Shown here piece by piece: positions 52,939 to 64,000 of a stretch of 64,000 bases of DNA. The number at the start of each line of letters is the position of its first letter. Positions within the stretch are counted from its first letter, which is position 1. The notes beneath the pieces are model-generated. The model worked only from the letters and a program-made list of their open reading frames with translations, did no database searches and had not been told where the DNA came from. The position numbers and the translations under genes were made by a program. The DNA is from Picochlorum sp. 'celeri' (lineage: Eukaryota > Chlorophyta > Trebouxiophyceae), in the NCBI GenBank assembly GCA_010909725.1, contig JAACMV010000030.1:124001-188000 (forward strand), read 5' to 3'.

Positions 52939-53700
52939 TCATGAAACAGAAACAAATATTCGCAATTCATTTCGATCTCCACGAGTTATCCTCAAATCTC
53001 TATCCAGAAATACCACATCAAAACTTGAGCTTCTGAAGGAATCATCAAGAAAGTTTAAAACACTTGGTATGGTCAGTTCTGGAATGGATTGCACCCAGCT
53101 ACTAAATATGCCCCCCTGAGGTTGAAGTGTAGTTCGGTCATAGGTGATCCTCATCGTTCTAGCTCCAGAAATGGAGTATGAATGTCCCAAGCATGCTATC
53201 ACCCTAGGGGTTTCAATCCTATCTCTAAGAATATTTGCCAAAGAAAAGCTAACCTCGAGGTCTACAACATTGTCAAGCCTCTTCTCTTTCGCATCAATCA
53301 TCTGCATCACACTGCCAATCTTGACAGGACTGAACTCTCCCGGACGCACCGCATTTCCAGGATTCTTGGCATTCCCTGGCACAAATTCTGAACTATACAA
53401 AAGCTTCCAACGCCCTGCCAATAATTCTTCCTCTACGTTGGGATCATCTAACCGAACCACACTGCTCCTTTCTTCAATCTGGTCCACATATGTCTCAATT
53501 CTGCGAGCATCTTCTAGTGTCGCGCCCATACCTTTATCCAGTGGCGCCGTATATGCCAATATTTGAGATTTGACATGCTCTTGCTCGCCCTTGGTGGAGA
53601 TTTGGGCTCTCACAACAAACTCTGCACCCCTCCTCGGACGGTAAACAGACCAGACAGGTCTGTTGGCTCCTGCTGTTCGCATACCTGCTTGACAAATCAT
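52939..53700 (-). CDS. Plastid lipid-associated protein / fibrillin
   Basis: 253 residues, one exon. Residues 1-32 are basic with Arg, Ala and Ser (GMRTAGANRPVWSVYRPRRG), a likely plastid transit peptide. The PAP/fibrillin domain includes the helical start (YVDQIEERSSVVRLDDP), LLAGRWKLLYSSEF, GSVMQMIDAKEKRLDNVVDL and the end SFDVVFLDRDLRITRGDRNE with the conserved Asp and Arg. Fibrillins are lipocalin-like proteins of plastoglobules, thylakoids or stroma that help handle lipids and quinones under stress. The subgroup cannot be told by eye. Its stop lies 28 bases from the convergent CSD-RRM stop. Confidence 0.9.
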   Translation of the reverse strand: MICQAGMRTAGANRPVWSVYRPRRGAEFVVRAQISTKGEQEHVKSQILAYTAPLDKGMGATLEDARRIETYVDQIEERSSVVRLDDPNVEEELLAGRWKLLYSSEFVPGNAKNPGNAVRPGEFSPVKIGSVMQMIDAKEKRLDNVVDLEVSFSLANILRDRIETPRVIACLGHSYSISGARTMRITYDRTTLQPQGGIFSSWVQSIPELTIPSVLNFLDDSFRSSSFDVVFLDRDLRITRGDRNELRIFVSVS

Positions 53701-54237
53701 TATTTCAGATCATTATTGTACCCATGAGGCGGCAAGATGACACATGTAACATCTTGACCGATTTCTATTCCTTAAATGAATATTGCGAAATGTCCCGAAT
53801 CCAAAACTTGCTGACATTTGGTGGCATGCCCAGGCATCAATCCAGAAAAGATTCCAAATTTTATATCAAATTCATTAGTAACATTCTGTGATACCTTCAT
53901 CTCGAGCCGGAAGAGCATTGCAACGCCGTTGAATTTTCAAAGCGGACAGTTTTGTTACCGGAAGGGCCGAACAACTGATTTGACACTCTAAAGGTACGTA
54001 GATGATATAATTAGTGCAAATTATTGATACATATTTGGTTGTTTCTGAAATAAGGTGGGTTGGGGATGATACATCAGGGGTACGGGATAACACGGTTGTT
54101 GGCAACTGGACAGTTGCCACAGCAGTGGATCTGGTATGAACGTGGTGTGATTGATGCCTTGTTTGTACTATATAGAGTGTAGAGTTTAGATCCGATCAAG
54201 GCATAGAGAGTCTGCTTGATCCAGGGAATTGCGTCGA
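53701..54237. promoter_or_regulatory. Divergent gap between fibrillin and callose synthase genes
   Basis: 537 bases. An 81-codon minus-strand ORF (53875-54120) has no recognisable motif and is probably chance. TATATAGAGTG near 54169 lies about 65 bases before the callose synthase ATG and may be its TATA element. Confidence 0.4.
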
Positions 54238-57200
54238 ATGGCGAACAAGCGACCTGCAAAGGTCCTTTTTGGTGCAAGTCCCAATGATGCAGGATGGCAT
54301 GCTGCGATCCATATGGTCGTTCGCAGGTTAGGAAGGCATTTTGGATTTCAAGCATTCAACTTGGATTCAAGATCAGATAGAACCAAAAATGTGTATACTC
54401 CTGCAACAATATTTCTGGTCACTGATCATCTTCATCACCTGCTGGTGAAGAACTACATGAGAAGGGATAAGACATCAGCTGCCGACGAAGAGAAATTTAT
54501 CAGAGCTGTATATAGGCTTCATGCAGGGATTTTCCAAGCATACAAGGATTGGTGCAAGCATGTGGGTTTGATGGAAAGATTACAGGAGTTGGAATATGCC
54601 AGCATGCTGCGTGAGAGGGGGAATGTACTTGAGTGGGAGTACTTGCTCGAGGAGCTGTCTCTCTATTTCTTGGTGTATACTGAGGCATCGAGTGTGCGCC
54701 ATTGCCCGGAACTGCTGTGGTTTTTGTTTTGGGTGATGAGGAATTCCAAAAACAGGGCTGCTGCTGTCATGGGCTTGCCATGCACTCATCCTAACTCTGC
54801 CAACCAGGCCATCTATTCTGAAGAGTATCGAGCAGTAGTCCGGAAGCAGATTCATCTCAGAAACAAATATGATGCCGAAATCACAATGATGCGACGTGAC
54901 CTGCATGTCAGTCCCAATGGGGACTACAAGGATGATAGGGAGTTGGAGAGCATCAAGGCAGAGGCAGTTCGATCTATACGCAATCTCCTACCAAACATGC
55001 GACTTGAAACCGATTTAATGGTAGATATGGTAGCATATGGGGATTCTGGATCGTTTTTAGATCGCGTTATTGAGCCAATCTTTAACTACTTTGCATTAGA
55101 AGTTCTCGAGAAGAAAATGCAAGGCAAAGACATCCAGGCTCGAGTTGCGTATGATGACTGCAATGAGAGTCTCTGTTCAAAAGAAATGGTGAAAAGGGTG
55201 CTTTCTGATCTCGGTATAAAAATAAACATGAGGCGGAAGAGAATCTTTATGAACAATGACCCATATGACACACTGCTCTCTGTTGGTGAGGAGGGCCAGG
55301 CATTGAGAAGCCAGGCCACCAATCAAGAAATGTATAGCAGAACAGGATGGAATTATAAGAATGCTGTGGCTTGGTGGAAAAAGAAAGTCTTCGGCAAGAC
55401 CTTTGTGGAGAGGAGATCATGGCTCACCATGGGAAGGGCATTCTTCAGAGTTTGGATGTTCCTCATTCTGGAATTTCAAACCATGTGTCTCTTTTTATGG
55501 GCCTGGGACTATGAAAAATATCGTTGGTACTGGATGTCGACACTGGTCGGAACACACGCATTCGGAAATTTGTGTTATGAAATTGCTGGTGCTTGGACAC
55601 AGAGAGGTACAAAGGATGTCCGTTTGCATGGTAGCCCGTTCTGGAAGTATCATGCAAGGGGTGTCTTAGAGTGGCTAATAATTTTAGCAGTTTTAGCCTT
55701 GTGCTTTGTCTCTCAGTGGCTGAACTACTTTGATGGGCTATATCTGTGGTGGTATGTTGCTGGAGCTTACACAGGGATTGTTGTTTTCCAGGCAGTCTTT
55801 TCACAGAGAGATGGTTACTGCATCTCCATCACAAACTCAATCGCATATCTTTTCAGAGCATGCAAATTATATCCATTTGCTTGGCTCTTTGATTTCATCG
55901 GACGATCAAGTGCAAGACCACCTGCAGAGCAGTACTTGGCTCCGTACCAGCTGAAAGTTGGTTGGGGTACATATCTGTCGAATGCTGTTTTCTGGATCCT
56001 TGTTCTGGCGGCCAAGATTGCATTTGATTGGTTTGCAGTAATGTATACGATGAAAGATGCTGTGATAGCCTTGTTCAGTTATGGAAGCTGGATGGGCTAT
56101 AATGCAGAGACAGGTGAGGATACAGGCTATGACCTTGATATCATCCTGTGCATCGGGAGGGTGATTCCTGGCTTCATTGTGATCATGAATGATATGCAAA
56201 TCTTTTACTACATCGTTGGAGCATGTGTTGGTGGTCTGAAAGGCTTATTACAACTCAATCTGGGCTCCATCACTTCATTCCAAGAGTTAGTTCTGACATT
56301 CCACAAAGCTCCTCAGTACTGGGGGCAGAGATGTTTATCACGAGAAGGAAAGATGAATATACAAGAGAGGGTCAAGAAGGTGATGAACAATGACGTGAAT
56401 GGCTCATCAGCGCATGCTTTTGAATCTCAGACAGAAGCCATGAGAAGAAGACACTCACCGAGTGATGCTGCGTTGTATTCAGAGCATGTTTTTGACGCAA
56501 CAGCCTCTATCCTATCGAATCCTCAGCGTAAAAATGCTCGCTTACATCTTCAAGATAATGATCTGCCTCTCTGGCTCACCTTTGCTGATGTTTGGAACAC
56601 GGCTGTACAGGAGCTTCGAGACCTGGATTTGATTTCCAACAAAGAGCAGGGCTGCTTGAAATTTGTGGATTTGTATCTTGATGATGAAACCAGTGTAGTT
56701 CCTGGAATGAAGCCAATCATGCTTCCAATTTTCTTCTATGGTGGTCAAGTTACCAGGGCAATTGAGTCACCTGGGGATGATCCTACTCAGGGTGTTGTGC
56801 TGTCAGAGATCAGGTCCCTTCTTGTATACCTTCTGGCGCAGACTGGAATTATATCTGAATCTCAGGTTAAAGCATTCTGTGAGTTTGAGCCCGAGAAAAA
56901 AGCAGGGAAGCTAGAGCAAAAACTCATGAGAAATAAAGCAATCGAGTCTGTTTCAAAATTATGCAAATGCATTCAGGGAATCATGGCACCTGACCAAAGC
57001 ACCTTCACTCAGAATGAAAAGTTCAAGGATTTACGAAACATTTTGAAGAATCTTTGTGATACTGCATCCTATGAAGCTCAGATAGTTCTCAGCAAACATA
57101 AATCACCACCCCGTGGTGCCAGTGAGAGCAATCCATCAAGGTTGAAGCATGGCAAAGCTGTAGCTATGATGAAGGCTTTGGAGGAAATTGAAGCTAAACG

Positions 57201-60200
57201 CCTCGATTCTATGGAATGGAACATGTTCTGGGGAGAGGAAGGTGCTCTTAACTTTTTGTTTGCTGAATCTGAAGAGACTGTTGCTAGAACCAATGTCAGA
57301 AAAGTAGCACTGCACTTGCATATGATGCTGAATTCAAGTGCGAAGGGCTCCCAGCCCAGAGGAGAAGAGGCTGTTCGCATATTGTCATTCTTCATGGGCT
57401 CGATGAAGAATCCCACTTTACAAAGCCCTCCAAGCTTGGATGAAATGCTCTCATGGACTGTTCTCACCCCACATTATCATGAAGATGTTCTCTATGCACT
57501 GAATAGGAAGGAAGTCGCCGCATACTTTGGAATGCAAGGATCAGACACATCCAAAGTCTCTGATCTTGTGAACCCAAATGATGACGGTGTAACGGTTATG
57601 GCATGGCTGAGGTCCAATTATTCCCATGATTGGGACAACATGTTGGAAAGACTCAAGCCTGCACTCACCAAAGCAAATATCGATGCGAGATCTGTTCGAG
57701 AAGCAGATTTTGATGAAGGAGCCCCTCTTGCTGCGCACAGAATGGAGTTGCTGCAGTGGGCATCATACAGAGGACAGCACTTGTCGAGAACAGTTCGAGG
57801 TATGATGGCATATGAAAAGGCTTTGAGACTCCTCGCAAAGATTGAAAACCCAAACCCAGGAGTTAGTGCATTGAGATATAATTCATCCATAGATGATTTG
57901 GTACGCTCCAAATTCTCATACGTGGTGGCATCTCAGAATTATGGTAATGCAAGGAAATCTGGCAAACCAGAGGAAAGATGGCTTGCCAGGGGTGTGGAGA
58001 TGTTGCTTCACCAGCATCCTGGACTTCGCGTCGCGTTTTTGGACGATCAAAAAACCGCCAGTGCAAAAATACAATATTCTGTACTCATAAGAGCGCGCCA
58101 TGGAACTCCAATCAATGATCCGCAGTGCACTGAAGAGTTGTACAGGATTCGATTGCCAGTGAATAGGCTGCAGTCATCTGAATCCCAAAAGGGGATCATC
58201 CTTGGTGAAGGTAAGCCTGAAAATCAGAATGCATCGATCATTTATTGCTTTGGAGAAGCCATTCAGGCCATCGACATGAACCAGGATAATTATCTGTTTG
58301 AAGCACTGAAAATGAGAAATCTCATCGACGAATTCAACCCCCCAAGATATACAGATGATACATGGAAAACTGCAATAGGACCTTATGCACGGAGGAACTG
58401 CGGTCCTGATAAAGTTGCAATCAAGACAAAAGCAGAGGTGACAAAACTCATTCAAAACGGACATGCCCCCAGCTTGCAGATGGAGGATGTCACCACAGAC
58501 ATTGTTGCTTACGAAAGACCATGGCCTGATATGAGATCCATGCCAGTCACCTTGATTGGTTTCCGTGAATGGATCTTCTCTCAAGATTCTGGAGCATTGG
58601 CTTCGTTTGCAGCTGCTACTGAGTTCACATTTGGCTCAATGGTTCAAAGGATCATGACATGGCCAGGAGGGGTGAGGTTCCATTATGGTCACCCAGATCT
58701 TTGGAATAAATTGTTTGTGATGACCAGGGGTGGCATTTCCAAGGCCACGAGGGGATTCCACATCAGTGAGGATGTATTCGCCGGGTACAATCATGTACTC
58801 CGTGGGGGAAAAGTCAAGTTTAAGGAGTACATCTCGTGTGGAAAAGGTCGTGATATGGGCTTTGACTCAATCAATTCATTCGAGTCCAAAGTTTCTGGGG
58901 GTAACGGAGAACAAGTCATGTCAAGAGATGTGTATCGCTTGGGGACCCATTTTGATTTCTTCAGGCTGCTGGCATTCTACCACTCTGGTCCAGGATTCTT
59001 TATCAATTCCTATCTCGTGATGCTGTCAGTATATGCAAATATCTGGATGCTGACTCTTCTTGCGTTGACAAATAACCAGGAGCTCGCGGATCCCAATGAC
59101 CCAACGCAAGTGATATCTACATTAACTGGGCAGTCTACATCAGTTGCCGTGCAGCAGCTTGTGCAAATTGGAATGTTTTCAATCGTGACATATGCCATCG
59201 AACTTCTCCTCGAATATGGGCTTATACACACGCTAGCTACACTGATTCTTCAGATAATCCAAGGCTCGATTGCATTTTTCGTTTTCAGAACCAGGACGAC
59301 GGCAAAATATTTTCTGAAGGATGTGCAGTATGGTGGTGCACAATATGTAGCTACTGGCAGAGGGTACCAACTCCACCACAATTCATTCGTAAGGGTGTAT
59401 TCTACATATTCTAGAACACATCTTTATTACGCTGCAGAGTTGCTGCTGCTTTTGATTTTGCTCCCCTTACTGGGATGGAATCAGTATGCTGCAACAACAT
59501 GGTCAACATGGTTGGTGTGCGTATCACTATTCTGGGCACCATTCTGGTTCAATCCAAGCGCATTCAGGCTTCAAAACACGTCTGATGATTTTGAAGCATG
59601 GCAACTGTGGATGAGAGATGTGGTTGATACAGATATAAAAAAGACATGGTCTGCATGGAACAAGGAAGAATTAGCAAAGCATCGAAATGATCGTCAAGAG
59701 CAATCAAACCCGTTAGCAACGTCCATCAGAGGAATTTTGGGTGCCCTGCCTACAGCCGTATTGACCTTGGGGTCGATCACTGGGCTTGAAAACACAACAT
59801 GGAACAAGTGGGCCATTTTCGGTGTCATTACTGGAGTATTTTGGTTTGTGGTCCTTGGTCTTGGCCTCACACATAGAATCCTCATTACAAGAACACACTA
59901 TCGAATTTGGAGACTTTTCCGAACCTTGGCTGTCATCTGCCTCCTTGCCTTTTTCATTTGCGCCATTATCTTTGTGCCATCTGTTGGAGGCGGCGTGGGG
60001 CTAAAAAACTTTGTGTTGATTGTGTTTGCAAACTTCTCGGTACGGTGCTTTTTCTTTTTGCTCGATCCATATTTCATAACACCAACAATATATATATAAC
60101 CTGAACGTTGTTTATATCTACAGGCTGCCGCTGTGGTGACTCAATTCCTAATGTATGTGTTCCCAAGGCACTTGTTGTCAAGAGACTTGGTCGAGAAATC

Positions 60201-60474
60201 CTTCAGAGTGCTCGATTATATTTTGGGCTTTTTCCTCTTCCTCTGGCTTTTCCTCTTCTCATTCCTCAAAGTCTTTGATTGGGTTCAAACCACGTTATTG
60301 TACAACATTAAATTCCAGGAAAAGCTTGATCAGGCACGCATGCTTGGCAGCAACAATTACATGAGTTTGTACATTGACAGATCCCTGGAGCGAAACAATA
60401 ACAATATTCGCAAAGAATTCCAGGAAAAATATGCCAGAATGCAGGCCCCTCCGTCGCAGCCTACTCTCGTGTGA
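54238..60474 (+). CDS. Callose (1,3-beta-glucan) synthase, GT48 family
   Basis: Two exons, 54238-60039 and 60124-60474 (84-base intron, phase 0); start at ATG 54238; 2050 residues, in the range of plant CalS/GSL and yeast FKS. The N-terminal FKS1_dom1 region contains LSLYFLVYTEASSVRHCPEL. A first block of membrane helices (about 400-680) precedes the large cytosolic GT48 domain, with EALKMRNLIDEFNPPRY, GFREWIFSQDSGALASFAAA, GGVRFHYGHPDLWNKLF, RGGISKATRGFHISEDVF and ISCGKGRDMGFDSI. A second block of about nine helices closes the chain. The enzyme makes 1,3-beta-glucan at the plasma membrane from UDP-glucose. Land-plant CalS genes have many introns, so a 5.8-kb uninterrupted exon is notable. 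The C-terminal exon adds helices and a basic tail. Confidence 0.95.
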
Positions 60475-60529
60475 CAGGGCCAAAACATATCTATACATGT
60501 TGTTACAAATGATGTTACATCTCAATGTT

Positions 60530-61739
60530 CTATGAAATTCTACAGATGGCACTGCTCGACGCACTCGGATTTCCATCCTTGTCAGTATTTCTTTCCACAT
60601 TACCGTTTTCCATTTCTTGCATTTCTAACTCCCGCAATGACAAAGAACTTCCACTCGGTCTTCTTGAAAGACGGATTCCAGGGGGCTTGCCCTTCCCTTC
60701 CCCTTTGCTGCCTTGCCGCACATGCTGTGCAGGCACAGTGACCACAGGAAGCAGGGGCTTATCAGACGGCGATCCATCGCCATTTTCCTCCTTCATGGAA
60801 ACTCCCACATCCTCTCCAATCAATGGTCGATGCGGCCACTGCTCATGAACAGGCCTCACTGTTGTCCACCGCCTCATCATGGCATAAAACACCAACGGCA
60901 CAGTGTACCATGCGACAACGACATCAACACTATAATGTTTCCGTGATGCCACAATACACAAGCTCATCATCCCGACACCAATCCAAGCAATAATCTTCAA
61001 AATCAAGGTTTCCCCATACTCTGTAAACGTAAGACAACCAACCAACACAAACGTCGTGTGAGACGAAAATATCAAGTCTCCACACCCATGCGTCGCTTGT
61101 CGGCCCAAATTTATCACAATATGACCCCACCAAGAATCCGGCATGGGTAACACCGCCGTGTCCTCCCCAGCCCTACAATGATAATTTGGAGCAGGAAGCT
61201 GTGTCACAGTAAACGACAAAATTCTCAAAAACTGACACAAACTAAGAACTACAAGTATTCGAGCATATATCACCGCCGTATAAAATCGCTTTCTCGACGT
61301 CACAAAAGGAGAGAATGACCATATGATGAATGGGATGAACAGAGACCAGAAAATAGTCTCACTGATCCAAGCATTCTGCAAACCAAGCTCCTGCACACAC
61401 ACCAACCATATAATGACCATCATCAAGGCATCGCAGGCAATAATACGTTATAATAGAACATACAGGGAGGTATGTAAAACCCAGATCGCCCAATGGCTCC
61501 TCCTGGGGCTGGTGCATCCTGTGAGCCAACTGCGTTGACATGCCATGGAAATACTGAAACAAAGCCCCGAACAATATCTGCTTCCATCTAGCTATAAGCA
61601 TCGGCAACTGGATGAATAAAGTAATGTTAAGATAGCATTCACACAAGGTATCTCTCTCTCGCTGACGAGAATGCACCAACTCACCTCGATTCGAAATTCG
61701 AGTCGCACTCGACGACGCAATTCCTGCGTCTGATCCCAT
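60530..61739 (-). CDS. Inositol-phosphorylceramide / sphingomyelin synthase-like enzyme (PAP2-C family)
   Basis: Three exons: 61685-61739, 61464-61591, 60530-61390 (introns 93 and 73 bases); 347 residues. The exon 2 acceptor TATAG (61592-61593) was chosen over an earlier CAG because only it keeps the frame. The chain has GDLGFTYLPELGLQNAWISE, six membrane helices, and the two catalytic motifs of the family, CGDLIFSSHTTF and KHYSVDVVVAWY, which supply the His-His-Asp triad. Such enzymes transfer a phospho-head group from a glycerolipid to ceramide in the Golgi. Head-group choice (inositol, choline or ethanolamine) cannot be read from sequence. A 100-residue Ser/Glu-rich tail follows. Stops of this gene and callose synthase are 55 bases apart. 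Confidence 0.87.
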
Positions 61740-62134
61740 ATATAGTCGATTCTCATACTTGTATTCTATCTATGTGATGGCTCTAGGGAATGAGTAAATC
61801 AATCCCAAGACTCTACTGGAGAATGTTTCTCAACTGCTCTTGCAGGCGTAAATCATGCTATGAGGGGTATAGAGAGGGAAAAAGTATCTCAAAAAATCAA
61901 ATAAGAAATAATATATATTAAAATACAGGAATGAGGAGCATGTCCTTGGAACTAGCGTTGGATTCATGGAACCATCATTCCAAGAGATCTCTTTGACAAA
62001 AGATGTGAATACAAAAAAACATGATGATGATGGTCTTAGTTGTGTTACACTCAAGGTAGGTCTTGGCACTCGTATCTTCTATACGAGGAAGAAAAAGCAG
62101 AAGAAAAAACAACAAGAAGAAACACACGGTGCTC
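61740..62134. other. Intergenic gap between the IPC synthase-like and Cys-rich genes
   Basis: 395 bases: promoter of the IPC synthase-like gene and 3' region of the Cys-rich gene. An AT-rich tract lies at 61905-61925. A 68-codon plus-strand ORF (61966-62172) overlaps the end of the Cys-rich gene and is not supported. Confidence 0.35.
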
Positions 62135-62917
62135 TCAGCATGTCACGGTCCAGTCTCCATTGTCTTTTGTAATTGACAATCCCAAGCTTGGCAAGTTGAT
62201 CTCGGCCTGAATATCTCTGGTGTTCTGCGTATAGATGACCATTGGTGTTTCATCCGTCTCGGTTGGTTTTGGATTATAAATTAATCCAAGAACCTCGGCG
62301 GATCTGAAGAATGGAGGGATTGAGGATTCCTGTGGTCCAGAGCAGAGAGACACGTCTCCAACAATGCCAATGAGGTTTCCTTCAACCCCAAAGACGTCTA
62401 GGTCTTTGGACTGACACCCGACTTTGATGGAGAACTGCTTGAAATCGCAGGGGTGGGTTCCGCAAAAGTCGAGGACAATGACATCAGCGTCGCTGGTCGG
62501 CTGATACAGATACGTCGATGCCGCCAGTCGAAAGGCGCCGTCAAAGCGTTCATTGACGCTGTACGAGTTTAGCTCGGTCACATCGCAGACATCCTCGGTC
62601 GAGCCCGTTTGCCTCGCTTTCAATGCACTTTTTAAACTTCGAAGAATTTTCTTCTCCTGGTTTTTACCACTGCCAGTGATGTCATTTCTCACAACGACGT
62701 TTGTCGAGCGCTCCAGCTTCTCCTGATCCATGTACTTAGTACACGCAGTTTGCGAACACCCTGAGCCGGTACAGGCGCACGAGTCCCCTGTAACGATAAT
62801 ACCACATGATTTAGGGCAAGTATAGCACGTTTTACCGTCGCACGACGCAGCACGAGTGACGCCTAGCACGGTCAACGTGGCAAGCACGATCCAATGGAGA
62901 AATCTGTTGTGGCGCAT
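62135..62917 (-). CDS. Secreted Cys-rich protein of unknown function
   Basis: 260 residues from ATG 62917, one exon. A signal peptide covers about residues 1-23 (FLHWIVLATLTVLGVTRAA). Residues 24-60 are Cys-rich (CDGKTCYTCPKSCGIIVTGD, then CACTGSGCSQTAC), resembling an extracellular disulphide knot. A basic linker (KKILRSLKSALKARQ) could be a processing site. Residues 105-260 form a second domain with paired cysteines (DFCGTHPCDFKQF, VGCQSKDL) and strand-like ends (INLPSLGLSITKDNGDWTVTC). Family not recognised. It lies between the IPC synthase-like gene and a Pro-rich surface glycoprotein gene, so a wall or matrix role is a guess. Confidence 0.6.
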   Translation of the reverse strand: MRHNRFLHWIVLATLTVLGVTRAASCDGKTCYTCPKSCGIIVTGDSCACTGSGCSQTACTKYMDQEKLERSTNVVVRNDITGSGKNQEKKILRSLKSALKARQTGSTEDVCDVTELNSYSVNERFDGAFRLAASTYLYQPTSDADVIVLDFCGTHPCDFKQFSIKVGCQSKDLDVFGVEGNLIGIVGDVSLCSGPQESSIPPFFRSAEVLGLIYNPKPTETDETPMVIYTQNTRDIQAEINLPSLGLSITKDNGDWTVTC

Positions 62918-63323
62918 GCTGCAAATAGTTCCCTCGTTATGTCTTTGTCACTTTTATTATATGTATTTATTTCAAAATGTATTTTCTTTACGGCGAAGAG
63001 TGCTGTACACGCGGTTTTCGGTCCAATGTCAGCTTCTTTGACGTGTACATGGTCATTGGAGCGCTCGACCCCGGACGGACGACTTCTTGTGCCGTTGGAA
63101 GGTCAGTCATGCTTGCATCGTGTCTAGCTTCCTTGCCACGTTCAGTTCTACGCGAGGGGAATGAAATGTAGATGCGTTTACATATGTATGAAGATATTCG
63201 TGTTGATACAAAAAGCATGGGTTGGTTCAACAACTGAATAGGCAACACAATATGGAAAAAAAAAACCAGGTTTTCAATACTTACTGACTCGTGCCCGAGC
63301 ACAATCGTTCTTGTTCATCATTC
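62918..63323. other. Intergenic gap between Cys-rich and Pro-rich glycoprotein genes
   Basis: 406 bases with no supported gene: the promoter of the Cys-rich gene and the 3' region of the Pro-rich gene. A run of nine A lies at about 63257-63266. Confidence 0.35.
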
Positions 63324-64000
63324 TCAGCACTTTCGCAGTGATGTGGAGGAAGATAGTTTCCTGAGTCTCCAGTATTGGTACCCAGAGCTTAGAACCCTGC
63401 TGGAGGTGAACACGCTTGGGCTGCCACATCGAGATGATCTGCTCATATTCGAACTATAGTTTCTGTTTTCACGACTCTGCATATCACATAAAAAAGGCAC
63501 GTGAGATGAAACTGCGTAGAGTACACGTAGAAAAGAAATAGGGACATACCACTGCTCTGATGATAACTTTGCTGCACGAACTTCCGTCATAAGAGATCAT
63601 CCTCCAACTCGTCGGGTAGGATGAGAGATACACATTTCTCTTGCTGGAAACCCTAGAGTTTACGGCCACGTATTTATTCTTCGTGGTGCATGATTTGACT
63701 GCCCGTATTGACACTCTGTTATTTCCTTTGGACTCCACAACAAATCGTGTGGCTGTTCTGGATGTCTTCTTTTTCGCCTTGACAGATCGTGATCTACAGT
63801 TCGAGGTCCATACATTGAGGTACCTGGTACCACAGCCAGAATCATACCCGTAAATGAGGTATGTCCCTTCGTCAATGTCGCAAATCTTCTCAACTGGTGG
63901 AGGTGGTGGGGAGGGAAGCGGGAAGAATGGAGGAGGAGAAGGCGTCACAGAAGGTGGTGGCGGGGAAGGTGTCACGGAAGGTGGAGGAGGAGAAGGTGTC
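63324..64000 (-). CDS. Extracellular Pro-rich glycoprotein with trefoil-like domain, 5' end outside window
   Basis: The gene enters from the right edge. Two exons visible, 63550-64000 (open to the edge) and 63324-63476, joined by a 73-base intron in phase 0. The upstream part is repeats of SVTPSPPPP, an extensin/hydroxyproline-rich type sequence usual in algal walls. A basic, Ser- and Cys-rich domain follows (TYLIYGYDSGCGTRYLNVW, NKYVAVNSRVSSKRNVYLSS, SWRMISYDGSSCSKVIIRAV), with a related unit after the intron (SSNMSRSSRCGSPSVFTSS, SGYQYWRL). The repeating Tyr-x-x-Val/Ser-Asn and Trp-x-hydrophobic pattern resembles fascin- or ricin-type beta-trefoils. Likely a cell-wall lectin-like glycoprotein. 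The signal peptide is beyond the window. Confidence 0.7.

Noticed and set aside
1..64000. tRNA, rRNA, CRISPR or transposon genes
   Set aside because: I looked for box B-like GGTTCRA motifs, direct-repeat arrays, reverse transcriptase or transposase motifs and terminal repeats and found none; a covariance-model scan would be decisive for tRNAs.

Overview
The window is nuclear DNA of a green alga (Viridiplantae, most likely a chlorophyte, perhaps prasinophyte grade). Evidence for this: spliceosomal introns of mostly 60-130 bases with GTATGT/GTACGT-type donors and GCAG acceptors; a type-B (GARP) two-component response regulator; nuclear genes for plastid proteins (CF1-gamma with the redox cysteine pair of the green lineage, DiT1 translocator, fibrillin, plastid-type uL13 and uS15); a cold-shock-domain plus RRM protein built like algal NAB1; and TGTAA poly(A)-like motifs just after many stop codons. 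Species was not determined. Genes are dense and intergenic gaps are often 10-80 bases, so convergent transcripts must overlap. I saw no tRNA, rRNA, CRISPR array or transposon.

Layout. 0-8.5 kb: an ureidoglycolate lyase-like gene convergent with ureidoglycolate amidohydrolase, a type II thioesterase with a CaaX end, VMP1/KMS1, eIF5, a SprT/Wss1-like protease and a lambda/omega-like GST. 8.8-22.8 kb: a six-exon CNBD K+ channel, DMC1, NAA15, RRP9, a secreted double-psi beta-barrel protein behind a palindrome-dense stretch, a DAO-family oxidoreductase and the type-B response regulator. 22.8-32.1 kb: an unknown protein with candidate lipidation sites, plastid ATP synthase gamma, a TMEM19/PGR (DUF92) protein, DiT1, NOP56 and an unknown single-pass membrane protein.

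32.3-35.6 kb is the most striking part: an ArsJ-type GAPDH followed on the same strand by an ArsJ-type MFS permease. In bacteria this pair makes and exports 1-arseno-3-phosphoglycerate, which gives arsenate resistance. Here both genes have spliceosomal introns and their own TATA boxes.

35.9-54 kb: a KH3-WW protein, an unknown, two convergent GPI-type beta-propeller proteins, an F-box/LRR protein, NOP14, phosphatidylserine synthase, a divergent plastid uL13/uS15 pair with similar transit peptides, an unknown coiled-coil protein, the NAB1-like protein and a fibrillin. 54-64 kb looks like a cell-surface stretch: callose synthase almost without introns, an IPC/sphingomyelin synthase-like enzyme, a Cys-rich secreted protein and a truncated Pro-rich glycoprotein with a trefoil-like domain. 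Three U3/box C/D snoRNP genes (RRP9, NOP56, NOP14) lie within 30 kb.
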